Below, one piece after another: positions 1-7,932 of a stretch of DNA of 11,019 nt. Under the pieces are notes generated by a model that saw only the letters and a program-made list of their open reading frames with translations, did no database searches and was not told the origin of the DNA. The position numbers and the translations under genes are program-made. The number at the start of each line of letters is the position of its first letter. Positions within the stretch are counted from its first letter, which is position 1. The DNA is from Clostridia bacterium. Lineage in GTDB: Bacteria; Bacillota; Clostridia; Christensenellales; Borkfalkiaceae. The stretch spans positions 1-11,019 of the forward strand of contig JAGBYC010000093.1 of NCBI GenBank assembly GCA_017628935.1, in the 5' to 3' direction.

Positions 1-717
1 ATCGTCTTCAAAAGTAGCGTTATCAATAACCGTTAAGAAAGTTGTATGACGGCAGTGGTCTGACCAGTACGTATCAATCATACGAATTTCAGTAATAGTT
101 GGGTCACGCTTTTCGTCGATAAAATATTTTTGACAGAAAGTAATATCGTCTACGTCCATTGCTAAGCCGTAAGTTTTAACAAAGTTAGCAAGTTCGTCAC
201 GATTAAGTGATATAAAGCCCGTTAAAGTTTCAACTTCGGTAGGAATATCGTAAGTAACTTTTAAAGTTTCAGGCTTGTCAAGTGACGCTTCACGCGCTTC
301 AACTGGGTTAATTACGTATTTTTTAATTTCAGCAACTTCTTTTTCAGTTAAATTGCCGTATAAAGCGTAAACTTTTGCTGTACGAACAACCGGTCTGTCG
401 CCAGTTGAAATAATTTGAATACATTGAGCAGCCGAATCGGCACGTTGGTCAAATTGACCTGGTAAATATTCAACTGCAAAAACGTTAGCACCCGATAAAT
501 CAGGGTTTTCGCTTACGATATCAAGTTGTGGTTCACTAAATACCGTACCTTTAGCGTAGTTAAAAAGGTCTTCGGTAATATTTTCAGCGTCGTATCTATT
601 AATTACGCGTACTTTTTCAAGCGAAGTTATGTTTAAAAGTGTAACAGCGTCTTGAAAAAGTGCTTTTGCTTCATGCGCAAGTTCAGGTTTTTTCTCTACG
701 TAAACTCTATAAACCAT
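1..717 (-). CDS. purL: Phosphoribosylformylglycinamidine synthase PurL, long clostridial form; N-terminal 239 residues only
   Basis: Partial gene: starts at 717 and runs off the left edge with no stop. FGAM synthase converts FGAR, glutamine and ATP to FGAM (step 4 of purine synthesis, cytosol). The protein begins MVYRVYVEKKPELAHEA, the typical opening of the long single-chain clostridial PurL. Residues 217-227 read YWSDHCRHTTF, the conserved histidine-containing motif at the start of the synthetase domain. The long form is normally about 1,250 residues with a C-terminal glutaminase domain, which lies outside the window. The start is set by GGAGAATTAAA directly before ATG; that site sits inside the end of purD, whose TAA is one base upstream, so translational coupling is likely. 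The absence of purS and purQ nearby fits a fused PurL. Identity is confident; the C-terminal domain is inferred. Confidence 0.93.
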   Translation of the reverse strand, partial: MVYRVYVEKKPELAHEAKALFQDAVTLLNITSLEKVRVINRYDAENITEDLFNYAKGTVFSEPQLDIVSENPDLSGANVFAVEYLPGQFDQRADSAAQCIQIISTGDRPVVRTAKVYALYGNLTEKEVAEIKKYVINPVEAREASLDKPETLKVTYDIPTEVETLTGFISLNRDELANFVKTYGLAMDVDDITFCQKYFIDEKRDPTITEIRMIDTYWSDHCRHTTFLTVIDNATFEDD

Positions 718-718
718 T

Positions 719-1990
719 TTAATTCTCCTTTATTGCGTTAAGCGCTTTTGCGCCGATATCATTACGATAATAAGCGTTATCAAATTTAATTTGTTTTACT
801 AAGCCGTAAGCGTCGCTAATAGCAGTTTTTAAATCGCCTGCAACAGCAGTAGCACCTAAAACTCTACCACCGTTTGTTTTTAATACGTCGCCGTCAAGTT
901 TAGCACCTGCAACGTAAACGTTGTTCCAAATACCACAAGGTATATCCATTTCAAAGCCCTTTTCGTAACTTTGTGGATAGCCTTTTGACGCCATAATTAC
1001 ACAGCACGCTGACTTGGTTGAAAATTTAACTTCAGTATCTTTAAGAGTACCGTTAGTTGTTGCTTGCATTACTGTAAGAAGGTCGCTTTCTAAAAGTGGT
1101 AATACAACTTGAGTTTCAGGGTCACCGAAACGACAGTTATATTCAATAACCTTTGGTCCTTTTGGTGTAAGCATTAAACCAAAGTATAAGCAACCTTTAA
1201 AAGTTCTACCTTCGCTGTTCATTGCGTTAATTGTAGGAATAAATATCGTATCCATACAAAGTTTAGCAATATCTTCAGTATAGTAAGGGTTAGGAGCAAT
1301 CGTACCCATACCACCAGTGTTTAAACCAGTATCGTTATCGCCTATGCGCTTATGGTCCATAGAAGAAATCATAGGAACAACCGTTTCACCGTCAGTAAAC
1401 GATAAAACTGAAACTTCTGGACCAGTTAAAAACTCTTCAATAACAACGGTTTTACCACTATTACCAAACATTTCGTCACGCATCATAGAAATAACTGCGT
1501 CTTTGGCTTCGTCACGCGTGGTAGCGATAATAACGCCTTTACCAAGCGCTAAACCGTCTGCTTTAATAACGGTTGGAATAGGCGCTGTATCAAGGTATAA
1601 AAGCGCTTTATCTAAATTATCGAATACTTCGTATTCGGCAGTAGGAATACCGTATTTTTTCATAAGGTTTTTAGAAAAAACTTTACTACCTTCAATAATA
1701 GCGGCGTTCGCTTTTGGTCCAAAACAAGGTATACCCTTTTCATTAAGTTTGTCAACGCAACCTAACACAAGTGGGTCGTCTGGAGCAACTACTGCGTAAT
1801 CAATTTTATTTTCAACGGCAAAAGTAGCAATTTTATCAATTTCTTTAGCACCGATATCAACGCAAATAGCGTCTTTAGCGATACCACCGTTACCAGGAAC
1901 TGCATAAATTTCACTTACGTTTTTGCTCTCTTTTAATTTTTTAATAATAGCGTGTTCACGTCCACCTGAACCTACAACTAAAATTTTCAT
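719..1990 (-). CDS. purD: Phosphoribosylamine-glycine ligase (GAR synthetase) PurD
   Basis: Joins phosphoribosylamine and glycine with ATP to give GAR (step 2). Translated as 423 residues, normal for the family. Motifs in order: GSGGREHA at 7-14 (N-terminal nucleotide-binding-like fold), GPKANAAIIEGSK near 91-103, KADGLALGKGV near 143-152 (ATP-grasp), GPEVSVLSFTDG near 190-201, DHKR...NTGGMG near 212-229, and EYNCRFGDPETQ near 283-294, which carries metal-binding acidic residues. The frame stays open 14 codons further upstream to an ATG at 2032, but that one has no ribosome binding site and lies inside the preceding gene. The ATG at 1990 has AAGGAG seven bases upstream and gives the canonical MKILVVGSGGREHA start. 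No domain or key motif is missing, and PurM is a separate gene rather than fused as in eukaryotes. Confidence 0.96.
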   Translation of the reverse strand: MKILVVGSGGREHAIIKKLKESKNVSEIYAVPGNGGIAKDAICVDIGAKEIDKIATFAVENKIDYAVVAPDDPLVLGCVDKLNEKGIPCFGPKANAAIIEGSKVFSKNLMKKYGIPTAEYEVFDNLDKALLYLDTAPIPTVIKADGLALGKGVIIATTRDEAKDAVISMMRDEMFGNSGKTVVIEEFLTGPEVSVLSFTDGETVVPMISSMDHKRIGDNDTGLNTGGMGTIAPNPYYTEDIAKLCMDTIFIPTINAMNSEGRTFKGCLYFGLMLTPKGPKVIEYNCRFGDPETQVVLPLLESDLLTVMQATTNGTLKDTEVKFSTKSACCVIMASKGYPQSYEKGFEMDIPCGIWNNVYVAGAKLDGDVLKTNGGRVLGATAVAGDLKTAISDAYGLVKQIKFDNAYYRNDIGAKALNAIKEN

Positions 1991-1996
1991 AACTTT

Positions 1997-2002
1997 CTCC
2001 TT
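1997..2002 (-). promoter_or_regulatory. Ribosome binding site that fixes the purD start
   Basis: The minus strand reads AAGGAGAAAGTT then ATG. This strong Shine-Dalgarno site lies in the 13-base gap after the preceding stop codon and favours the ATG at 1990 over the in-frame ATG at 2032. Confidence 0.85.
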
Positions 2003-2003
2003 A

Positions 2004-3188
2004 TTAGTGGTGGAAAAGTCTAATTCCCACAAATGAAAGTACCATACCGTACTCGTTAGCGCGATTGATAACTACGTCGTCACGGATAGAGCCACCTGCT
2101 TCGGCAATATATTTAACACCACTTGCTTTAGCGCGTTTAATATTATCGTCAAACGGGAAGAACGCATCAGAACCAAGCGCAACCCCGTCAATAGTAGCAA
2201 GGTAAGCCTTTTTATCTTCTTCAGTAAACGGTGCAGGTTTTTCGGTAAAATATTTTTGCCAAATACCGTCTGCAGTAACGTCTTCTTCAGTTTTATTGAT
2301 GTATCCATCAATAACGTTGTCACGGTCAGGTCTACCGATACTGTCTTTAAACGGTAAGTTTAAAACTTTATCGTGTTGGCGATAGAACCAAGTGTTAGCC
2401 TTGTCGCCTGCTAAACGGGTACAGTGAATACGTGATTGTTGACCTGCACCAACGCCGATTGCTTGACCGTCGATAGCGTAACAAACTGAGTTTGATTGAG
2501 TATATTTTAAAGTGATAAGTGCAACGATAAGGTCACGAACTGCACTTTCAGGCAAGTCTTTATTTTCAGAAACGATATTTTTAAGTAATTCGCGATTAAT
2601 TTCTACGTTGTTTCTACCTTGTTCGAAAGTAATACCGAAAACTTGTTTGGTTTCTTGAACTTCAGGAACGTAGTTAGGGTCGATTTTAACAACGTTGTAC
2701 GTACCTTTACGTTTTGCTTTTAAAATTTCAAGCGCTTCAGGTTCGTAACCTGGCGCGATAACGCCGTCGCTAACTTCACGCGCAATAAGTTTTGCAGTAG
2801 TTACGTCAACAACGTCAGATAAAGCAACCCAGTCGCCAAACGAACACATTCTGTCCGTACCCCTTGCCCTTGCGTAAGCACAAGCAAGTGGACTTTCGTC
2901 TAAACCTTCAATATCGTCAACGAAACACGCTTTTTTAAGTTTATCTGAAAGCGGAATACCAACTGCTGCTGAAGTAGGGCTAACGTGTTTAAAAGAAGTA
3001 ACGGCTGGAAGATTTAACGCCGCTTTTAATTCTTTAACAAGTTGCCAACTGTTAAAAGCATCTAAAAAGTTGATGTAACCTGGGCGACCGTTTAAAATTT
3101 CAATAGGAAGGTCGCTACCGTCGTTCATATAAATTTTTGCAGGTTTTTGGTTAGGGTTACAACCGTATTTTAATTCAAATTCTTTCAT
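2004..3188 (-). CDS. purH: Stand-alone AICAR formyltransferase (PurH C-terminal domain type)
   Basis: Transfers the formyl group of 10-formyl-THF to AICAR, giving FAICAR (step 9). The 394-residue protein matches only the transformylase part of bifunctional PurH. Seen: LKYGCNPNQKPA at 6-17; SFKHVSPTSAAVG at 65-77, with the catalytic Lys-His pair K67-H68; KYTQSNSV and GVGAGQQSRIHC in the middle; and the C-terminal SDAFFPFDDN, EAGGSIRDD and a final FVGIRLFHH equivalent to the usual FTGIRHFRH end of PurH. The N-terminal IMP cyclohydrolase (MGS-like) half of normal PurH, about 200 residues, is absent, and that activity is probably supplied by the PurO-type gene nine bases upstream. The start has AAGGTGA upstream. 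The symbol purH is used for the domain family; some authors call the isolated domain purV. Confidence 0.92.
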   Translation of the reverse strand: MKEFELKYGCNPNQKPAKIYMNDGSDLPIEILNGRPGYINFLDAFNSWQLVKELKAALNLPAVTSFKHVSPTSAAVGIPLSDKLKKACFVDDIEGLDESPLACAYARARGTDRMCSFGDWVALSDVVDVTTAKLIAREVSDGVIAPGYEPEALEILKAKRKGTYNVVKIDPNYVPEVQETKQVFGITFEQGRNNVEINRELLKNIVSENKDLPESAVRDLIVALITLKYTQSNSVCYAIDGQAIGVGAGQQSRIHCTRLAGDKANTWFYRQHDKVLNLPFKDSIGRPDRDNVIDGYINKTEEDVTADGIWQKYFTEKPAPFTEEDKKAYLATIDGVALGSDAFFPFDDNIKRAKASGVKYIAEAGGSIRDDVVINRANEYGMVLSFVGIRLFHH

Positions 3189-3197
3189 TTTTTCACC

Positions 3198-3917
3198 TTA
3201 AGCGTTTTTATTTATCATAACAGTTTCAATTTCGCCAGTTTGTAAGTCAGTATAACGAACGTATAACGAAATTTTGTTGTTTTCATCTAAATTAGTCCAA
3301 ACCTTTTCAGCAAACACGTCAATATCGTTAGGAATTTGTACGCGTTCTGGTTCGCCTTGGAAAGTAGGAATAGGGTTACCGTCAGTAACGTAAGTATGAA
3401 TAAAGTGGCCTAAGCCGGCTAACGCGTTAAAATCAAAGGTATAACGGTTACAAGCAGTACCTAAAGCGTCGGCCGATTTTAAAATGCTCATTTTATAAGT
3501 AAAATCGCCTTCGCCAAATTCTATCATACCACTAATTCTTGGTGTAAGGTTAGGAGCGTCAGGTTCAAACTCACGTGTTTTTAACGCACTTTCAAAAGTT
3601 TCACCTGCTAAAATGCCGTTGTAGATAGTATCAGTTTGGTCACCGTTAGTTACGATAAGTTTGTTACCAGTTTGACGAACTGCAGCGTAAATAATTAAGC
3701 TTGGGTCTTCAACCTTGCTTGCATCAAAAGGTTCGGTGTAAATAACACCGTCTTTTTCAGTAAACACACGGTTTCTACTGTTTGCACTTCTACCCATAAT
3801 AAAGTAAGCAGAACACGCTTTTTTACCATCTTCAGTTTTACCTAAAACAATACCTCTACCAACGTAAGGATTGCCGTTTATTAATTCACCAATATCGTTA
3901 ATTTTATAAATATCCAT
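3198..3917 (-). CDS. purO: IMP cyclohydrolase, PurO family (archaeal type)
   Basis: Predicted to close the ring of FAICAR to IMP (step 10). The 239-residue protein resembles archaeal PurO in the order of its motifs: YVGRGIVLG at 18-26, YFIMGRSANSRNR at 38-50, VTNGDQTDTI at 89-98 (archaeal PurO has a similar NGSHTDTI) and LTPRISG at 124-130 (archaeal NTPRI). It is somewhat longer than the roughly 200-residue archaeal enzymes, with a C-terminal extension. It shows no similarity to the MGS-like cyclohydrolase domain of PurH. It sits directly before the stand-alone AICAR formyltransferase, so the pair replaces bifunctional PurH. The start is preceded by AAGGTAAAAATT. Family assignment is from remembered motif similarity. 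The role is strongly supported by context, because no other cyclohydrolase is encoded in the operon as far as visible. Confidence 0.87.
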   Translation of the reverse strand: MDIYKINDIGELINGNPYVGRGIVLGKTEDGKKACSAYFIMGRSANSRNRVFTEKDGVIYTEPFDASKVEDPSLIIYAAVRQTGNKLIVTNGDQTDTIYNGILAGETFESALKTREFEPDAPNLTPRISGMIEFGEGDFTYKMSILKSADALGTACNRYTFDFNALAGLGHFIHTYVTDGNPIPTFQGEPERVQIPNDIDVFAEKVWTNLDENNKISLYVRYTDLQTGEIETVMINKNA

Positions 3918-3936
3918 AATTTTTACCTTTTAATAA

Positions 3937-4551
3937 TTAACATTGTTTTGTAAGTTGCTTACAAACTTTTTCAACAGAAAGTGGTAGAATTTTCCACTCT
4001 GCTTGTTTCATAACGCGTTTTTGTAATTTTTCAGGAGTGTCGCCTTCTTTAACGGCAACGGCTTTTTGCATAATAATTTCGCCACCATCAGGAATTTCGT
4101 TAACGAAATGTACGGTAGCGCCAGTAACTTTAACGCCGTATTTAAGCGCTTCTTCGTGCACTTTTAAACCGTAAAAGCCTTTACCACAAAACGACGGTAT
4201 AAGCGACGGGTGTACGTTTAAAATTCTATTAGCATAGCGTGAAGTAAAGTTTTCACTTAAAATACTCATAAAGCCTGCTAATACGATAATATCAGTACCT
4301 GCTTTTTCTAATTCGGCAATAATTTTACCTTCAAATTCGCTTTGATTAGCACACGATTTTTTAGTTATAACAGCCGTATCAATGCCGTTATTTTTAGCAC
4401 GCATTAAAGCGTAAGCGCCTTCAACGTTAGAAATAACAAGCGATATTACACCGTTTTTAATAATGCCTGATTTTTGAGCGTCGATAAGTGCTTGTAAGTT
4501 AGTTCCGCCACCCGAAACAAGTACGGAAATTACGGCTTTACCGTTTTTCAT
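3937..4551 (-). CDS. purN: Phosphoribosylglycinamide formyltransferase (GAR transformylase) PurN
   Basis: Transfers formyl from 10-formyl-THF to GAR (step 3). It has 204 residues, the usual size. Seen: VLVSGGGTNLQALI at 10-23 (phosphate-binding glycine loop); LNVHPSLIPSF at 111-121 with the catalytic Asn112 and His114; GATVHFVNEIPDGG at 144-157, where Asp155 corresponds to the catalytic Asp144 of the E. coli enzyme; and a C-terminal GDTPEKL. All three catalytic residues are present. The sequence AAAGGGGTATTT precedes the ATG. A stem-loop in the 75-base gap upstream separates it from purM. With the AICAR formyltransferase it is one of two folate-dependent enzymes of the operon, which fits control by a ZTP riboswitch. 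Confidence 0.96.
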   Translation of the reverse strand: MKNGKAVISVLVSGGGTNLQALIDAQKSGIIKNGVISLVISNVEGAYALMRAKNNGIDTAVITKKSCANQSEFEGKIIAELEKAGTDIIVLAGFMSILSENFTSRYANRILNVHPSLIPSFCGKGFYGLKVHEEALKYGVKVTGATVHFVNEIPDGGEIIMQKAVAVKEGDTPEKLQKRVMKQAEWKILPLSVEKVCKQLTKQC

Positions 4552-4574
4552 AAATACCCCTTTAACTTCAAACA

Positions 4575-4600
4575 GCGTTTAGCCTAAAAAGGTTAAACGC
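4575..4600 (-). other. Stem-loop between purM and purN
   Basis: The transcript strand can pair GCGTTTAACC with GGCTAAACGC around a six-base loop (TTTTTA), with one A-C mismatch; on the plus strand the same position would be a G-U pair. No U-run follows, so it is not a classical terminator. A smaller TTGCAA/TTGCAA repeat (4609-4625) lies next to the purM stop. It could stabilise or process the mRNA, or tune purN expression. The structure is seen; the role is a guess. Confidence 0.5.
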
Positions 4601-4626
4601 CTATGAAATTGCAAGTTTTTTGCAAA

Positions 4627-5670
4627 TTAAATAATTGTAATTTTGTCGTCAGACTTAATAATTTTACCTATAACGTAAGCATCTTCGCCGTTTGCTTTTA
4701 AAGTTTCAAGCGCTAAGTCAACGTCTTTAGCACGTACAACGATGCTCATACCAACACCCATATTGAAAGTGTTAAACATATCGCGTTCACAAATGTTACC
4801 TTGTTTAGCAATAAGTTTGAAAATAGGAAGAATTTTTACTTCGCTTTTAATAATTTCAGCGCCAAGACCGTCTGGAATACTTCTTGGAATATTTTCATAA
4901 AAACCACCACCGGTAATGTGTGAAATACCTTTAACTTTAACCTTTTCCATTAAAGCAAGTACTGGTTTTACGTAAATTTTTGTAGGAGTTAATAACGTTT
5001 CACCGATAGATTTACCACCTAAATCATCATTAGGTGCTTTTAAATCAACGTTTTCAACGTCTAAAACCTTACGAACAAGTGAGAAACCGTTTGAGTGAAC
5101 ACCACTTGATGGTAAAGCGATAATAACGTCGCCTTCTTCCATTGTTTTATTGTCGATAATTTTTGATTTATCAACTACGCCCGTGCAGTAACCTGCTAAG
5201 TCGTATTCGTCGATAGGATAGAAACCTGGCATTTCTGCTGTTTCACCACCGATTAACGCTGCGCCCGATTGAACGCAACCGTCACAAACGCCCTTAACTA
5301 TATCTGCAATTTTATCAGGATAGTTTTTACCACAAGCAATATAGTCAAGGAAGAAAATTGGTTTTGCGCCTGCGCAAATAATATCGTTAACGCACATAGC
5401 AACGCAATCGATACCAACGGTGTCGTGCTTGTCCATTAAAAATGCAATTTTAAGTTTAGTACCAACGCCGTCAGTACCACTAACTAAAACTGGGCGTGTA
5501 ATACCAGTAAGGTCAAGTTCAAATAAACCACCGAAACCACCTACGTCTGAGCAAACGCCTTTAGTCATAGTAGTTGCAATGTGTTTTTTCATAAGTTCTA
5601 CTGCTTTGTAACCTGCAGTAATATCTACGCCCGCTTGAGCGTATACGTCTGATTTAGATTGAGAGTGCAT
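4627..5670 (-). CDS. purM: AIR synthetase (phosphoribosylformylglycinamidine cyclo-ligase) PurM
   Basis: Uses ATP to cyclise FGAM to AIR (step 5). From the ATG at 5670 it is 347 residues, the usual length. Motifs: [11 protein letters not shown] at 10-20; [11 protein letters not shown] at 64-74; [10 protein letters not shown] at 88-97, followed by [21 protein letters not shown] at 138-151; [12 protein letters not shown] at 190-201; [13 protein letters not shown] at 251-263; and FNMGVGM near the C-terminus. These are the ATP-binding and active-site signatures of the PurM/PurL superfamily. The frame extends to an ATG at 5739 inside purF, but only the 5670 start has AAGGAG at the right distance and yields the family's normal N-terminus. 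The gap to the purF stop is ten bases. Confidence 0.96.
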   Translation of the reverse strand: MHSQSKSDVYAQAGVDITAGYKAVELMKKHIATTMTKGVCSDVGGFGGLFELDLTGITRPVLVSGTDGVGTKLKIAFLMDKHDTVGIDCVAMCVNDIICAGAKPIFFLDYIACGKNYPDKIADIVKGVCDGCVQSGAALIGGETAEMPGFYPIDEYDLAGYCTGVVDKSKIIDNKTMEEGDVIIALPSSGVHSNGFSLVRKVLDVENVDLKAPNDDLGGKSIGETLLTPTKIYVKPVLALMEKVKVKGISHITGGGFYENIPRSIPDGLGAEIIKSEVKILPIFKLIAKQGNICERDMFNTFNMGVGMSIVVRAKDVDLALETLKANGEDAYVIGKIIKSDDKITII

Positions 5671-5676
5671 ACCCGT

Positions 5677-5682
5677 CTCCTT
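5677..5682 (-). promoter_or_regulatory. Ribosome binding site that fixes the purM start
   Basis: The minus strand reads AAGGAGACGGGT then ATG. The site overlaps the purF stop codon (TAA at 5681-5683), suggesting coupled translation, and rules in the ATG at 5670 rather than the in-frame one at 5739. Confidence 0.8.
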
Positions 5683-7108
5683 AATTTTTTTCTTTTCCGT
5701 TCCAACAGTAAGTACAAAGTTTGCAAGGTTCGATACCAACCGACTTAATTAAACCTTCAAGTGATTGAAATTCAAGTGATGCGAATTTGAATTTATCGCA
5801 TATAGCCTTACGCATTTTCTTACCGCGTTCGGTATTTGAATTACTATATTCTTCAATATATTTTAACCCTTCTTCACCTTCAAGTTCAATGATGGTTCTA
5901 CGGGTTATAAGTTCAAGTTCGTTATTTGAACGTGAGAAGTTAAGATATTTACAACCGTACATAATTGGTGGACAAGCCGAACGCATATGTACTGCCTTAG
6001 CGCCGTTAGAGTATAAGAATTCAACCGTTTCTTTAAGTTGAGTACCTCTTACGATACTATCGTCAACGAATAAAAGGTTTTTGCCTTCTATAAGGTTGTA
6101 AATAGGTATTTGCTTCATTTTAGCAATTTTATTTCTGTCAACTTGTTTTGCAGGAGTAAAACTTCTTGCCCAAGTTGGCGTGTACTTAATATAAGGACGC
6201 GCAAATTTAACGCCACATTTATTAGAATAACCTATTGCGTGTGGAGTGCCACTATCAGGAACGCCACTTACGTAATCAAGCTTATCGGTGATGCCTTTTT
6301 TCATATCTTGTTCGGCTAAAATTTCACCGTTACGGTAACGCATAGTTTCTACGTTTACACCTTCGTACGTTGACGTAGGATAACCGTAATACGTCCATAA
6401 GAATAAGCACATACGCATATCGTCGTTAGGAGGGGCAAGTTGCGTTATTTTAGTTGCAGTAAGTTCAACTATTTCGCCACTACCAAGTTCCTTTACGTCA
6501 GCGTAACCTAATTTTTGATGCGCAAACGATTCAAACGAAGCACTATAACCAAATTCGTTTTTACCTATTATGATAGGAAGTCTGCCGTGTTTATCACGCG
6601 CGCAAATAATAGCGCCGTCGTCTTTTAATATTAAAATTGATGCCGTTCCGTCAATTTCGTTTTGAGCAAATTTAATACCTTCAATGAAGTTATCTTTCAT
6701 TCCTATAAGCGCAGCAACAAGTTCGGTTGAGTTAACCTTACCACCCGTCATTGCGTCGAAATGCCCGCCACATGCTAAATATTTATCAATAAGTTCGTCG
6801 CTATTATTTATAGCACCAACGAAACATATTGCGTACGCACCAAGGCGTGAACGTAAAAGCAACGGTTGAGGGTCGCTATCACTAATACAACCGATAGCGC
6901 TTGTACCCTTCATTTCGTCGAAAATCTTTTCAAACTTTGTTCTAAACGGAGCGTTTTCAATACTATGTATTTTTCTTTGAATACCTATTTCTTTATCGTA
7001 GGCTGCCAAACCACCTCTACGTGTGCCAAGGTGTGAGTGATAGTCTACGCCAAAGAAAACGTCTTCCATACAATCGTGTTTAGACGCAATTCCAAAAAAA
7101 CCACCCAT
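5681..7108 (-). CDS. purF: Amidophosphoribosyltransferase PurF-like, Fe-S type, with degenerate glutaminase domain
   Basis: PurF makes phosphoribosylamine from PRPP (step 1). The 475 residues show an N-terminal Ntn-like glutaminase fold (about 1-225) and a C-terminal phosphoribosyltransferase domain with [11 protein letters not shown] at 347-357, the PRPP loop. Cys234, Cys386, Cys465 and Cys468 (CTYCWNGK, compare CMACFTGK in Bacillus PurF) align with the four [4Fe-4S] ligands of the Bacillus enzyme. The start, MGGFFG, replaces the usual MCGIFG, so the nucleophile Cys is Gly. By hand alignment the glutamine-site Arg (GHxRY), oxyanion Asn (HNG) and Asp (SDSE) are also lost: the regions read GCISDS (73-78), FVGAINN (96-102) and NSTE (126-129). 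The start is fixed by GGGG upstream and matches the domain start, so no Cys was missed. It may use ammonia or a partner glutaminase. Family identity is sure; glutamine-dependent activity is doubtful. Confidence 0.9.
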   Translation of the reverse strand: MGGFFGIASKHDCMEDVFFGVDYHSHLGTRRGGLAAYDKEIGIQRKIHSIENAPFRTKFEKIFDEMKGTSAIGCISDSDPQPLLLRSRLGAYAICFVGAINNSDELIDKYLACGGHFDAMTGGKVNSTELVAALIGMKDNFIEGIKFAQNEIDGTASILILKDDGAIICARDKHGRLPIIIGKNEFGYSASFESFAHQKLGYADVKELGSGEIVELTATKITQLAPPNDDMRMCLFLWTYYGYPTSTYEGVNVETMRYRNGEILAEQDMKKGITDKLDYVSGVPDSGTPHAIGYSNKCGVKFARPYIKYTPTWARSFTPAKQVDRNKIAKMKQIPIYNLIEGKNLLFVDDSIVRGTQLKETVEFLYSNGAKAVHMRSACPPIMYGCKYLNFSRSNNELELITRRTIIELEGEEGLKYIEEYSNSNTERGKKMRKAICDKFKFASLEFQSLEGLIKSVGIEPCKLCTYCWNGKEKN

Positions 7109-7122
7109 GCTTTACCCCGCTA

Positions 7123-7809
7123 TTAAGCAAAAAATAATTTAGAAAGAGTCATTGGGTCAACGTATTTGCCGTCTTTATAAACACGCATATTACCAGATGC
7201 GATTTCGTCAATAAGCATTACGTTACCGTCTTTATCGTAACCGAATTCAAATTTAATATCGTATAAGATAAGACCCTTTTCTTTAAGGTCGTCTGCTACG
7301 ATTTTAGTAATTTTTTGAGTCATTTCTTTAATATCGTCGTATTGCTTGCTAGTCATAACGCCAAGGTCAACTAAACCGTCTTTAGTAACAAGGGGGTCGC
7401 CCTTTTCATCATTTTTGAAAGTAGTTTCAACGTATGCAGGAAGGTCAGCGCCTTCTTCAATATAGTCGCTATAACGACGGTAGAAACTACCTACTGCTTT
7501 GTGACGGCAAATAACTTCTAAGCCTTTACCGAATACTTTACCAGGAAGAACTTCCATAGTAGTGTTTTCTAAGTCAGCGCTTACGTAGTGAGTTAAAATA
7601 CCTTCAGCGTTACATTTTTCAAAGAAATAAATAGACATACGAAGGTTAACGTCACCAACACCGTCAATAGTGAGGCCTACTGAGTTTTCACCTGGGTCGA
7701 AAACACCGTCTTTACCAGTACAATCATCTTTAAATTTTAAAAGATAGTTGCCGTTTGAAAGAGCAAATACGTCTTTAGTTTTACCTGTGTATACAAGAGT
7801 TTTTTCCAT
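7123..7809 (-). CDS. purC: SAICAR synthetase PurC
   Basis: Joins CAIR and aspartate with ATP to give SAICAR (step 7). It has 228 residues, close to the usual 235. Seen: [11 protein letters not shown] at 5-15 (ATP-binding glycine-rich strand with Lys), [16 protein letters not shown] at 98-113 (family EVVVRN.AAGS..RR), LYDIKFEFG at 182-190 (usual L(I/V)DFKLEFG) and DEIASGNMR at 201-209. The last replaces the common DEISPDTSR: the Asp, Glu and Arg remain but the SPD stretch is changed, which I recall as typical of a clostridial subgroup rather than damage. The start has AAGGAGAACTTTT before ATG. It lies 123 bases after purE, behind a G-free leader, and 14 bases before purF. Confidence 0.93.
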   Translation of the reverse strand: MEKTLVYTGKTKDVFALSNGNYLLKFKDDCTGKDGVFDPGENSVGLTIDGVGDVNLRMSIYFFEKCNAEGILTHYVSADLENTTMEVLPGKVFGKGLEVICRHKAVGSFYRRYSDYIEEGADLPAYVETTFKNDEKGDPLVTKDGLVDLGVMTSKQYDDIKEMTQKITKIVADDLKEKGLILYDIKFEFGYDKDGNVMLIDEIASGNMRVYKDGKYVDPMTLSKLFFA

Positions 7810-7932
7810 AAAAGTTCTCCTTAAAAATATATAGATTTTAATTTTTATTTAAATTTTTTATTTTGTTTGATTTGTTTTGTTTGTTAAACGGCTAAAGTGT
7901 TAGAAACAAAGTATTACTATGTTTATATGCTG
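7810..7932 (-). other. purE-purC intergenic leader, G-free and A-rich in the mRNA
   Basis: Between the purE stop and the purC start the transcript contains no G for 68 bases (7821-7888) and is mostly A, U and a few C, ending at the AAGGAG of purC. I see no hairpin, no clear promoter and no ORF. Such a stretch would stay unstructured and could help ribosome loading or be a processing site; this is inference. Confidence 0.4.

Noticed and set aside
1317..1799. Long open frame on the plus strand inside purD
   Set aside because: Antisense shadow of a conserved purD gene with no ribosome binding site; the same applies to plus-strand frames at 5420-5611, 5787-6041, 6110-6319, 6684-6869 and 9504-9746 and the minus-strand frames at 2072-2323 and 10674-10868.
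1991..2032. purD start at 2032, giving 14 extra residues
   Set aside because: The extra residues lie in the end of the upstream gene, have no ribosome binding site and do not belong to the PurD N-terminus.
5671..5739. purM start at 5739
   Set aside because: It would overlap purF and has no ribosome site; the 5670 start has AAGGAG and gives the normal PurM N-terminus.
5681..7108. A missed upstream start or frameshift that would restore the PurF N-terminal Cys
   Set aside because: MGGFFG aligns directly with MCGIFG at the first residues, the ribosome site fits, and the other glutamine-site residues are lost too, so it is not a sequencing or start error.
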